Numbered from the stretch's first letter, positions 44,961 to 55,233 are shown. The stretch is DNA of 64,000 bases from Girardinichthys multiradiatus (GCF_021462225.1 NC_061812.1:42701363-42765362); one strand, 5' to 3'. Numbers and translations are program-made. The notes: a model not told the origin generated them from the letters alone.

Positions 44961-45180
44961 ATGCCAAACCTTCAAATTGATAAGTCTAAATGTTTGGTTG
45001 TTGGATGTATTGACCCACACAATTATTTATATCGCCCCCCCAGCATCAGAACCTCTTCGGAGAGCCTGGTATTTTTTTTTTTTCAATCTACCCACATCAG
45101 TGGGGAAATTCCTATTTTCCCACTTCAAGGACGAGTGCTTTCAGCATCCTCCGCCAGTATTAAGGAGTTGCTGAGAGACT
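44961..45180 (+). pseudogene. THAP-domain remnant of the Kolobok-like element
   Basis: ATG at 44961 opens a frame reading KCLVVGC, the Cys-x4-Cys of a THAP finger, then DPHNYLYRPP. After a run of seven C (45029-45035) the reading continues in a second frame with ASEPLRRAW and, past a T run, TSVGKFLF and SHFKDECF. The invariant Trp and the HF after the expected Cys-x2-His are recognisable, although the Cys is lost. Frame slips at the C run and probably the T run destroy it. The domain would bind the element's own ends. No catalytic part remains before the right TTAA end. Confidence 0.55.
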
Positions 45181-46170
45181 TTATCTGATTAAGCGGTCAA
45201 TTCTTTCTGTCTCTAGAAATGACGGACGCAGCAAAGCCGGTAGTTGTAAATAACGCTAAAATGACAACAAACTTTATTTTAGACATGAATCTGTTGTGCG
45301 TTGATATGAGGACTTGGCTTTTGTTTTTATACCATCACGCTTTCTGCTTATGCTTTTAGTTCCTTGAGGACATAACCATACTGCGTGTTTTGAAAAATAT
45401 TATCAAATAAACAGTTTTGCATTGTTTTTGCCATTTTTGTCTTGTTTCTGCAGTACTGAATAACTGTAATTCTGCTATTGAACTGCAAAAATGGCCGAAC
45501 AGATTAAAGTGGAGCGTTCTTTGACCTGGAGGGGGGCGGGGTGTGAAGTGTGTCAACAGCATTTAAAGAGACCGCACCAAAACAAGCTGATCTCGGATGC
45601 ACATCATAACAGGGTTAGATGAAGCGTCTGTGGAGCTACAATAACAAGGAATTTAGACCAAAGCATTGCAGTTCCACTTGATATAGACCACAGCTGAATG
45701 ATTCAAGTTTGAAAGGGAAGGATTTAAAAGCATATGTCCCCTTTTAAGGAGATACTCAGGGGTAAGGGGTCACCCAGAATAAACAACCCATTTTTACAAT
45801 CAAACACAGCAAGGTTTTACATAGAGTGAGAACTATTCAACAAAAATTGTGCATTATTCACTTGACACAGTCTTTGGGGTTATTGTATATTTTCCATTTT
45901 CTGTGAGAAAACATAATAACAGCCTGGGGATGTTTCACTTCCATTTTCGTCAATGTTTTTCACATTTCTAAAAATAAATTCAAGGCTTTTGTATTGATGT
46001 TTTTGAGTGTACACTTTCAAGCTTTGATTGCCAATTGCTTCATGTTTTGCTAACCTAATTTTTCCTCTCCCAGCAGTGATTACCTCTTACTCTGTCGGCA
46101 GATGTAACACACACAGATGGCCAATCATCTCTATCCTCAGCATGTAAACTCAACTCTCCTGACCTTGGGG

Positions 46171-46237
46171 GGATAAATATAGGAGAAGAGTGCTAAAGAA
46201 CAGCCTGGATCCTCTTCCTTGTTTGTTTCCTGAGGGT
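46171..46237 (+). promoter_or_regulatory. Candidate TATA box and first-exon splice donor
   Basis: GGATAAATATAGG (46171-46183) resembles a TATA box. About 55 bases on, GAGG|GTGAGTATG (46232-46240) is a good splice donor, so a short untranslated first exon of roughly 46203-46235 is conceivable. No coding exon downstream is recognised. A speculative call. Confidence 0.2.
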
Positions 46238-46763
46238 GAGTATGAGGAATAGCGTTTCCCTGTTATGCTGTGCTCGTATCATTCCTATGTGGGGTTGCAT
46301 ATCCAGTGATTAAGATGTACTCAGCTAATGAAACTTGAACTGTGACTTTGAACAATGTCTAATCATAAGAATATCTCCACTTCAAAAAGGCTTCAGGCAC
46401 ACGAGGTGTCAAGTCTAAAAAGGAAACAAAAAAAGAAAAGAGAGTTTTTTCATTACTACATATGATCTCTAAAGCAAAGCACAGATTTATCACCCTTGCA
46501 GACTGGATGTTAAGCCTGCTGAGCTATTACTCGTGCATTTTAGAGATAACTGCAGAGTATGTGCAGCTGAGTTTTAATTGTTTCATTAGATTTCTCATTT
46601 TAGAACAGTCTAACTACTTTTTGTATGTCTGTTTTCAGATTTCTTTCCACCTAAATGACAGAACATGTTTTGGAAACTATGAAGAAAACTTTTAAACAGT
46701 TCCTGTTTATAATTTATTTTTTAAGTGCTTCTTTATGTCACTATTTGTCTTGATTCAAAACAT

Positions 46764-46806
46764 CACTTACTGTGGCTTTAAAGTGATTTTAAAGCCACAG
46801 TAAGTG
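46764..46806. repeat. Perfect 19-bp inverted repeat, 5-base loop
   Basis: CACTTACTGTGGCTTTAAA (46764-46782) and its exact reverse complement (46788-46806) flank GTGAT. The stem has no mismatch. Confidence 0.95.
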
Positions 46807-48286
46807 AAAACATGTGTAAAAAAAACATTTAAAAAACACGTGCCTACTTTACATTTATATGTACTTGTATGTGCCGCCTTATTAAGTAAGACAACCTCCT
46901 AATACCTGTTTTATTTAAAACCTACCTTAAAAGCAAGTTAAACTGTCCTCCCCCTCATAGATAATCTCTTGGACTAATGACATACTAAATTATTTCTACA
47001 AAACTACTATAAATTACATTGTTGCACAGTAAATCTTATCTTAATCTACCTAATCTACTTAATCTACCTAAGCAACTGAATGTGTTGGTGATTGTGTGGT
47101 TAAAGAGACTTTGCTCTTAGATGTTTGCAAGATGTTGCAGTGGACTGAATGAAATGCCTCCCAGAAATGTGGACAACAGTATTTAAAAATGACGACTAAA
47201 GGGTTTAAGCCCAGTCCCTCTCCCGACACAACTGAAATATCCCAGGTTTGTGAACTATATTTCCACAGACTCCATCTCAAATATTTTGGATGCATACTTG
47301 AAGAGATTTGTTATCCCCTGGTGATGATCCATGAAGATAAAAATTTAAAACATGTCAAACTGCAAGTAGAACAAAAAGTTTCTGATGAATGGGAACTTTA
47401 GAATGAAAACCTCAGATGCAGCTGAAGCAGCAGGACAAACAGGTTTAATACCCACCCTTAAAAAACCCCAGCTGAAATTCATCAGGATCAACTTTGTGGC
47501 TATATAGTAACACACTATCAGCTTCCTAGGAGATAGTCTGCAGGGGAGAGAGAAAAATGGAAAAATTCTTCTTCTACCTGAAGCTGCTTACACTCCACAC
47601 ACAAAAGTCAGAACAGAGTCTGACCAAAAACACAGCTCAGAGTCAGTTCTTGGAATGTTGGTAGAAGAGGGAAGAGAGCCTTGACTTACTGGACTTTCTG
47701 TCCATTGTGTTTTGAGCCTCATTCATAGACTAAATGGCTTCCAAATCAAAGGAGGCGACATTGTTGTAATGACAGTTTGAAGGCATGTCCCAGCCTGCCC
47801 CTGCTAACAAGTTTAATGCTGTTCTGAGATGAGCAGGGCACTAGGCAGGAAACGCATAAATAATTCACTGTGATCTCAACAAAGCCCGCCTGTGATATGG
47901 CTTGGATTCTCAATGGCTTCACCAACAGACAGAAAGCGTTCTCTTTAACTCATCTGACAGGGGAGCTTTGGACAATATCAAACTGTTATGTTCTACTGGA
48001 CCATAAGCCGGGCTGAGCTGACAAAACGGTGAGAAGAGGGATCAACCCTTCGGTACCCATGCAAGACAGAATGAAGAAAAACAAATTAAATTTCCTTAAA
48101 CTGATGCAGCACTGACAAACATTTATACATGGAATCCTGGTAATTCATTTGTGGGTTTTGATTTTGTCTCAAAGGTCAGGGTGAAGATCTCCAAATGACA
48201 TCACATCATGATGCCTAGTAGAGCGTATTCAGACTGCACGTAGGAAAACAAGTGGGATGTGTTTATTGTTGTGAAGGGTGATAAGG

Positions 48287-48324
48287 CTTCCTACTACAAG
48301 ATGTTTTCAGCTTGTAGTAGGAAG
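48287..48324. repeat. Perfect 14-bp inverted repeat, 10-base loop
   Basis: CTTCCTACTACAAG (48287-48300) and CTTGTAGTAGGAAG (48311-48324) are exact reverse complements. Confidence 0.95.
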
Positions 48325-48699
48325 ACCTAGATCTGTCTGTACAGTGAAAAAAAAAGACTATTTTAAAGAGAGACGGCTAGTAAACTTGCTTCTTCATGTC
48401 ATTTTATGAGAAAGTAAAATATGCAGCAAGACGATAAATCTTCCCTTTAAAGGGATAGTCCTTGAAATGTGTTATTTCTATCCATGGTCATGCAAGACTC
48501 TACGGCCCACCGAATCCCACAAGATATTTCAGAGCATTGTTTTGTAACAACAAATAAACTAGTTCAGAAAATTCCCACACGGATTATCCATCTGTCCAAA
48601 ATAATTTAATCAGCAGAAGCAGCCTCTAAGTAGTAAGACATCTTGATGATGAAGAATAAATAATAAGATTGTCCCACTAAGAGCAAACACTGCTGAGCA

Positions 48700-48900
48700 T
48701 ATTGTATCGATATATACATTATTTTGCTAAAAGTATTGAGTCACACCCCAAAATCAATGACATCTGGTGTTACAATCACTTTCATGGCTGCAGGACTTTA
48801 AAGTTTGGTGTGGAGAAACTTGACTGTTCTGCACAGAGTCTTGACCTCAACCTTCTTGAACCTTTGGCATTTAGCTACCCACCCCCTAGTACTGAGGGAA
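48700..48900 (+). mobile_element. Left end of a Tc1-like element, internally deleted
   Basis: Begins with an inverted-repeat-like end (ATATATACATTATTTTGCTAAAAGTATTG). It then jumps to sequence reading FGVEKLDCSAQSLDLNLLEP, matching the region of Tc1 transposases around the third catalytic residue (DLNPIEP-like). Same family as the 3' end at 11.1 kb. The bulk of the transposase is missing. Confidence 0.6.
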
Positions 48901-49324
48901 AAATTAACCTTTTTTTTGCTCTTTTTGTTACTGTAAGTTCCGTTTAGTTGAACATAAAACTTCTGTGGTGCCCACAGAAATGTTAGAATCTTTGCTGAAA
49001 GTTGATGTAAACCATTTCTATGAACACTAAACACAGTTAAAACTATAAGCAGTTGAATCAGAAAGTAAACAAACAAAATGGTATCACAGCTAAACTCTTT
49101 CTCAGCTGTTCACCACACGGTTTATACACACACAAACAGCATGTCTGCTGAAAGCAGAGATCTCACAGATTCCACAAATACAAGTTTAGTCACAATCCGC
49201 CTAGGATTCCTATTGCTTGCAACGGCGGGTCCATCAACCAATTAGACCTTATAGCTTAAGAATCGTATGTCATCAAAGTTCATGTACATGTATAAGTAGA
49301 TAAATACTTTTGAAAATAGTATTT
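48901..49324. other. No recognisable feature
   Basis: AT-rich, no notable frame or repeat. Confidence 0.5.
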
Positions 49325-49712
49325 ATATATAGATTACTGATCAAAAGTTTTAGAAACACTTTCTCATATACTGGTCTTTTTTTCATGACTATTTACAGTG
49401 TACGTGAATTCTCACTGAAGGCATCAAACTGTTAATGAACACATATGGAAATATGTAGTAAACGGAAAATTGTAGAAAAAACTTTAAATATCCTGTGATG
49501 ACTGAAATATTAACCTTTGGACGTCTCTCAATGAACCTCTGGGAAGTTCTTTCAAGACTCTTTGGAAAACCATTTCAGGTGACCACCTCATGAAGCTCAT
49601 GGAGAGAACGCCAAGAGAGCAAAGCAGTAATCAGAGCAAAGGGTGGCTATTTGGAAGAGTCTATATAAAAGTGTTTAGACTTATTTTACACCTTCTGTTT
49701 ACTACATAATTA

Positions 49713-51243
49713 CAGGTCCTTCTCAAAATATTAGCATATTGTGATAAAGTTCATTATTTTCCATAATGTCATGATGAAAATTTAACATTCATATATTTTA
49801 GATTCATTGCACACTAACTGAAATATTTCAGGTCTTTTATTGTCTTAATACGGATGATTTTGGCATACAGCTCATGAAAACCCAAAATTCCTATCTCACA
49901 AAATTAGCATATTTCATCCGACCAATAAAAGAAAAGTGTTTTTAATACAAAAAACTTCAACCTTCCTTTTGCAGAAATGACTGCTTCAATGCGGCGTGGC
50001 ATGGAGGCAATCAGCCTGTGGCACTGCTGAGGTCTTATGGAGGCCCAGGATGCTTCGATAGCGGCCTTTAGCTCATCCAAAGTGTTGGGTCTTGAGTCTC
50101 TCAACGTTCTCTTCACAATATCCCACAGATTCTCTATGGGGTTCAGGTCAGGAGAGTTGGCAAGCCAATTGAGCACAGTGATACCATGGTCAGTAAACCA
50201 TTTACCAGTGGTTTTGGCACTGTGAGCAGGTGCCAGGTCGTGCTGAAAAATGAAATCTTCATCTCCATAAAGCTTTTCAGCAGATGAAGTGCTCCAAAAT
50301 CTCCTGATAGCTAGCTGCATTGACCCTGCCCTTGATAGAACACAGTGGACCAACACCAGCAGCTGACACGGCACCCCAGACCATCACTGACTGTGGGTAC
50401 TTGACACTGGACTTCTGGCATTTTGGCATTTCCTTCTCCCCAGTCTTCCTCCAGACTCTGGCACCTTGATTTCCGAATGACATGCAGAATTTGCTTTCAT
50501 CCAAAAAAAAGTACTTTGGACCACTGAGCAACAGTCCAGTGCCGCTTCTCTGTAGCCCAGGTCAGGCGCTTCTGCCGCTGTTTCTGGTTCAAAAATGGCT
50601 TGACCTGGGGAATGCGGCACCTGTAGCCCATTTCCTGCACACGCCTGTGCACGGTGACTCAGTCCACTGCTTCCGCAGGTCCCCCAAGGTCTGGAATCGG
50701 CCCTTCTCCACAATCTTCCTCAGGGTCCAGTCACCTCTTGTGCAGCGTTTTCTGCCACACTTTTTCCTTCCCACAGACTTCCCACTGAGGTGCCTTGATA
50801 CAGCACTCTGGGAACAGCCTATTCGTTCAGAAATTTATTTCTTTGTCTTACCCTCTTGCTTGAGGGTGTCAATAGTGGCCTTCTGGACAGCAGTCAGGTC
50901 GGCAGTCTTACCCATGATTGGGGTTTTGAGTGATGAACCAGGCTGGGAGTTTTAAAGGCCTCAGGAATCTTTTGCAGGTGTTTAGAGTTAACTCATTGAT
51001 TCAGATGATTAGGTTCATAGCTCGTTTAGAGACCCTTTTAATGATATGCTAATTTTGTGAGATAGGAATTTTGGGTTTTCATGAGCTGTATGCCAAAATC
51101 ATCCGTGTTAAGACAATAAAAGACCTGAAATATTTCAGTTAGTGTGCAATGAATCTAAAATATATGAATGTTAAATTTTCATCATGACATTATGGAAAAT
51201 AATGAACTTTATCACAATATGCTAATATTTTGAGAAGGACCTG
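49713..51243 (-). mobile_element. Tc1-like transposon, 1,531 bp, near-identical ends
   Basis: Bounded by TA duplications (49711-49712 and 51244-51245). Terminal inverted repeats of 200 bp each (49713-49912 and 51044-51243) begin CAGGTCCTTCTCAAAATATT and differ at only one position by eye. The transposase lies on the minus strand between them and is broken by one stop and about four indels. Complete ends plus a dead gene mean this copy could be moved only by enzyme supplied by a relative. It is the best-preserved DNA transposon in the window. Confidence 0.95.
49904..50915 (-). pseudogene. Tc1-like transposase (DD34E type), broken
   Basis: ATG at 50915 starts MGKTADLTAVQK. A TAA at 50835-50837 stops it after 26 codons. 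The paired-type DNA-binding region continues (SQSAVSRHLSGKSVGRKKC), with a small deletion near 50660 shifting the frame. An extra T in the T-run near 50511 shifts it again just before the first catalytic Asp (DESKFCMSF). About 7 bases are lost near 50278. The C-terminal frame (49904-50374) carries the second Asp (FQHDLAPAHS) and the Glu ([11 protein letters not shown]). The enzyme would cut at the element's ends and insert at TA. All three catalytic residues survive but no continuous frame does. Confidence 0.92.
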
Positions 51244-51312
51244 TAAATGTGTGTTCATTCACAGTTTTGTTGCCTTTGGTGAGATTGTGCAATGTGAATA
51301 GTCATGAAAATA

Positions 51313-52207
51313 GTCATGAATATCATTACAAAAACATTAATGGGGAGAAGGATGATTCGGGTGTAAGGGATTATGATTATTGATCAGAAATATTTCTTAA
51401 ACATTATTATTAAAAGAAATTCAGAAGTAATAAATTCTAACCAAAATCGTGTCTTACGAATAGAAATCAGAGATACACTCTGGTGTTCTGATTATTGGGT
51501 TTACATTACTTAATAAATACTATTAGTTAATTGTAATTAATAATTGATATTTATTAACCAAAAATACACTAAATGCCATTGTGTTATCAACCTTTTTACC
51601 GAATGGTGCGGAACACCAACATTATTTTGACAGATAATCACCCCTACACAAAATAAACAAACACTGGCTCTCTATGTCAACATTTCTTAAAACCAATAGC
51701 CCCTCTTACAGCCCACTTTTCATGTTCAACAACTTTCCACCTAATGAACCAAAAATGAAAATGCATTCTGAGTGTAGATGGAGATCAAACCAGCAGTTTA
51801 AGGACAACATCGGAATGAAATAACAATTTGGATTGACTCGGAAAGTGGAGCAGAATTATTTAACGGTGAAGTCTTCTTTGGTCCGTTGATGCGTCTCGAT
51901 AGCGGCTGTCAGCTCTTATACAGTAGAGCCAGGCCAGCTCAGACGCGCTAAAGCAACTAGCCCCAAACAGCTGATAGCTGAATAATCTCAAAACGAAAGG
52001 TCATAAAACTGAGGCAGGAAGCCAGTGGAAAAACACAAAGGCCATTAACGGTGGAACAATGGAGATGAACATGAGGCTCAGTTCACAGCCTCAGTGTACT
52101 TTAAAGTCCACTTTAAACTCCAACTGAGTCAGCACTCCATTGATCAAAATGCGATGAATGCATCGACATTCAAAACTTTGCCGCGCTTCACGGTCCAACA
52201 GTATTAT
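51313..52207. other. No recognisable gene
   Basis: AT-rich then mixed sequence, with a CCATTGTGTTATC... stretch and short frames only. Could be a decayed LTR element, but no ends were found. Confidence 0.5.
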
Positions 52208-52492
52208 GGTGCGTTCACACCGAATGCGGATTCTGCAGTAGGAGCGGCCGATTTACATGTTATCCCTATGTAGAGGCGCGTTCAGGAGCGGAGCGGCGTG
52301 AGGTAGTGCGAAGGAGATGAAGGACGCGGTACAAAAGGCGCCGAGCGAAGAGGGAACGAAGCGAGAGCGGAGGACGAGTTGAAAAATCTGAACTTTTTTC
52401 TGAATTTGCGTCGCATCAACCAATCAGGGACTGGATGTGGCTGTGACGTAGGGTGAAGGACCGCAGCGGAGAAGAAGCGGTTGACAGTGAAG

Positions 52493-52615
52493 ATGGAGGA
52501 CCAGATCATAGTGGCGGAGTGCGGCAAGCCAGAGTTGTATGACTCAACTAATTATTTTTACCAAGACAAGTACAGAAAGGACCTGGCCTGAAGAAGAGTC
52601 AATGAGGAGACTGGA
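52493..52615 (+). pseudogene. MADF/Myb-like Harbinger accessory protein, first exon
   Basis: ATG at 52493 within GAAGATGG begins MEDQIIVAECGKPELYDSTN and continues YFYQDKYRKDLA up to a TGA at 52589-52591, where the family has Trp. The frame then reads RRVNEETGVA, the conserved next block of the MADF fold, after which the remainder is missing. In PIF/Harbinger elements this small protein binds the transposase and DNA to bring it to the ends. The stop and truncation make it dead. Confidence 0.7.
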
Positions 52616-52772
52616 GTAGCAAGTAAAACTTTAAAATAGCACCATTGTACTACTGTCTTTTGGCTAATTTATATCGGCACGTCACTTGCTATATATATTT
52701 ATCTTATATTTAGGAGATGTGGACATTAAAAATCGGCTGTTTTTTTTATTGAGCTGAGATTTATTTACTCAC

Positions 52773-53071
52773 CGAAGACAGATGGACAGGCGTTCAGCAG
52801 CGGGGATACAGAGCCAGTAGTTGGTGTCCCGGAGGCCGACTCGTCTCCCAACGCAGGACAGCAGATCTTCGAACTGGGTCCAGGATAGACGGAAGTACCA
52901 CTGAAATCGACCATCATCCAGATGCAGCTCCTGGAGTAAGTGGTGGTACTCTCCAAACTGTTCCCGTCCCTGAAAAATCTCGTGAACCCAGTGATGTCGA
53001 CGTCGGCTGTGTTTTTCGGCTCTCCACAGGTAAAACACCGTCATTAGGTCCGTGAAATCCATGTCCGCCAT
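52773..53071 (-). pseudogene. PIF/Harbinger transposase, first exon only
   Basis: ATG at 53071 opens a frame of about 100 codons. It reads MADMDFTDLMTVF, HHWVHEIFQGREQFGEYHHL, LHLDDGRFQWYF and finally PAAERLSICLR. This is the N-terminal region of HARBI1-like transposases. The exon ends with a good splice donor CGG|TGAGT-type junction (CTTCG|GTGAGTAAAT, 52773/52772), exactly where the family continues with its catalytic part. No stop interrupts the exon. The DDE exons are absent because of the internal deletion. Alone it cannot catalyse transposition. Confidence 0.8.
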
Positions 53072-53213
53072 GTTCAGTTGAAACCAGCAAACAGCAGATG
53101 GAAGCTCCTCCTATTTGATGACGCGGCGAAGCATTGCCGCTTGTTGCCATTTGGCAACGCGGAGTTCGCGCAGAATGACACAAATGACGCGAAATATTCG
53201 TAGAATCCGCATT

Positions 53214-54403
53214 AGCTCTCAGAGCAGTTCAGCATAAACTTCAAGCATATACTGTTTATCGCATGCAACCAGGTGACGTATTGGAACTAGTGGTGATCCT
53301 AGGTCACCTTAACTTATATACCTCACCCTGCCCAGACTAGAGACCAAAAATCTCCCTAAATAGAAAACAAAACGGGTTTACTTGGTGGTGAATCCTCTGG
53401 GAGAAAGGGTGCAGGCGAGTGGGCTTCCTTCTAGGAAGGGATGAAGTTGTGTGCGGGCAATGGCTTCAGCTGATATTTATCACTTCTGGTGGTGACTTCA
53501 GAGCTGCAATGCATGCCAGGAGGTGTAGTAGTTTGTTTCCTGTCCAACTGGATGATGGCCCAACACTTGATTATTTGTATTTTCACAATCTTTTTCTGCT
53601 TGCTTGTTGCTTTCCTGTTTTCAACAAGGTCCTACTAGAGTTTAGTTGTTCACACAAAAAAGCTACATTTCTGCCTTAAAAACCACAGCTGGCACCAAAC
53701 TGCAGATCATCTGTTGCATATCTTTGTTTATTCTACGTGAGCACAAAAATAAAAAATAAACTGTATGGACAGTGATGCCACACCCACCTTGAGCAGAATT
53801 GTTGGTATAGTGTAAAAAGTATAACTTTTGGTAATATTTCTTTTTATTGTTCTTAATATTTTCCAAATGTATTTTTGGAAGCTTAGTCAAATAATTTAAA
53901 GAGTAAAATTAACAACACAACATTATAAATCCCAAAGCGCTGGCCCAGTTTAACAGGAATAGATCTGGTTAGCAGTTTAAACACTAAATTGTAGGACCTT
54001 CCAAAGTGGTCAGATTTCAGTATATTTTTCTTCACAGATAATTCTCATTAGTCTCTTTCGTTGTAGGCCAGGAAGGCATGCCAAGACCAAAATCACCGCC
54101 AGCTGACGTCCTGTTGACTCACAACATTGATCAATGGAATAAAACACATTCTCTTCACTTCTTAAGTAGATAAGCTGGATGAAATTACTTTTAAAAATTG
54201 CGATTTCTGGTTTTGTAATAAACAGAGGCATGGTCCGGACGTTGAGACATTGTGGGCTTTATGTTTAGAAACCTTCTTGATGTATCTCACAAAAATCTTC
54301 AAGCAAAACCTAATTGTTTTTTAAACCCTGCAAATATGGTTGATTCAAATAGTTATGCATAATTGAATCAACTCAGATTTCTTACTAAAATTGGTTTCAG
54401 CAG
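53214..54403. other. No recognisable gene
   Basis: Short frames only. The sequence after 53220 may continue the older DNA that precedes the Harbinger insertion. Confidence 0.5.
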
Positions 54404-55233
54404 CCATGGATTGGACAGCCAAGGCCTCCGCCTGCAAATGCATCAAGTTTACCCTGCACTAGTACTTTCTGGAACCTGAAAGGTGCTGGAACACCAGTGT
54501 CACCATCTGCGGTGGAGTGTGTTTTACATCATTATGGACTCTAAGGACCTCCTACTGGGCAAACAAAAAGCATCTCTTCCAAAAGTGACACCTTTTTTTC
54601 CACCTTTGAACAGACTGAGTAAAGGACCTTGCTGTTCACAGTGAGAAGCAGCTCACTGCAGAACACCCCTTTACGTTTGACTGTGGCTGAGCTGGGCTCT
54701 CCTAACAATAGTTAGTGGGAAGGTTACAGAGCGCCGAGAAGGCTCTAACTCCTGGTCCAAATGTGGACAAGTTTTAAAGGAATATTCCCCCATTACCCAG
54801 ATGCGTAATGGGGAAAAATTCTAAGCAATTGCCTCCTCCCCTGGGAGAAATGTTTGTTTTTATATTAAGAAAAACTATGGACCAAAAAGCACGAGTGCAT
54901 CAATGAATGGGTTAAAACATTAGATTTTTTGACACGGGGGCTCCTTCAATCCTAAAATATAAAAATTCATTAAATTTACTCTGTAGTTCATATTATTATT
55001 TTTTTTTTTTACTTTCCTTTATCATGCCACTGCTGTGTACGTTTTAATGTTTTTTTGTCACTGCAAAGTACTTTTTTTCATCATGTACAGCACTTGAATT
55101 GTCTTGTTGCTAGAATGTGCCATATAAATAAACTTGCCTTGCCTTACTGAGGATGGTGGTTATAGCATCAGCCTGTGGGGGAGTTATGCTTTACCAACCA
55201 TGGATTGAGCCGCCAAGGCCTCCAAGTGCATTT
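54404..55233. repeat. Direct repeats of about 38 bp flanking 0.75 kb
   Basis: CCATGGATTGGACAGCCAAGGCCTCC-type sequence at 54404-54443 recurs, imperfectly, at 55198-55233 (CCATGGATTG, GCCAAGGCCTCC, GCAT shared). The DNA in between ends in the LINE-like tail at 55020-55147. They are too long for a normal target duplication; more likely a local duplication or two copies of one repeat. Confidence 0.55.
55020..55147 (+). mobile_element. LINE 3' tail, L2/CR1-like
   Basis: Ends ...CAGCACTTGAATTGTCTTGT, then GTGCCATATAAATAAACTTG and CCTTGCCTTA, the kind of tail with short repeats found on teleost L2/CR1-type LINEs. No coding part is recognisable upstream. Confidence 0.5.

Larger units (their letters stand above)
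42098..45747. mobile_element. Kolobok/T2-like DNA element with TTAA ends
   Basis: The left end TTAAAGGGGACATATC (from 42098) is mirrored by the right end GCATATGTCCCCTTTTAA (to 45747), giving short inverted repeats bounded by TTAA. TTAA target sites and TTAAAGG termini are hallmarks of the Kolobok superfamily, which includes Xenopus T2 elements. A THAP-domain remnant lies at 44961-45180, also known from Kolobok-related elements. The 3.65-kb span includes later guests: a microsatellite-flanked repeat (43500-43867) and a tRNA-type SINE (44050-44290). No DDE transposase is readable. That both ends belong to one insertion is inferred. Confidence 0.55.
45748..48699. other. No gene; hairpins and a possible promoter
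   Basis: Only short frames. It holds two perfect hairpins and a TATA/donor pair listed separately, and a short CTACCTAAT-type repeat at 47042-47070. A lone TTAAAGGGATAGTC at 48448-48461 resembles a MITE end, with no partner found. Confidence 0.5.
49325..51312. mobile_element. Older long-inverted-repeat element, host of the Tc1 insertion
   Basis: Left arm 49384-49462 (CATGACTATTTACAGTGTAC ... ATATGTAGT) is the approximate reverse complement of the right arm, which is split into 49702-49710 and 51246-51311 (AATGTGTGTTCATTCACAG ... GTGAATAGTCATGA). Between them lie words such as CTCATGGAGAGAACGCCAAG and CAAAGGGTGGCTATTTGGAA that I associate with a Tc1/mariner-derived repeat family. The right arm was interrupted at TA by the younger element at 49713-51243, which dates the order of insertion. 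Outer ends approximate. Confidence 0.6.
52208..53213. mobile_element. PIF/Harbinger-derived element with both first exons
   Basis: The left end GGTGCGTTCACACCGAATGC (from 52208) carries an inner AATGCGGATTCTGC that pairs with GTAGAATCCGCATT near 53200-53213. The outer 15 bases or so of the right end are gone. A MADF/Myb-like first exon runs inward from the left on plus (52493). A Harbinger transposase first exon runs inward from the right on minus (53071-52773). The middle, with the remaining exons of both genes, is deleted. CpG-rich margins resemble promoters. A two-gene layout is typical of this superfamily. It is non-autonomous. Confidence 0.8.

Noticed and set aside
50482..50955. Plus-strand frame of 157 codons
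   Set aside because: It is antisense to the Tc1-like transposase and has no domain of its own.
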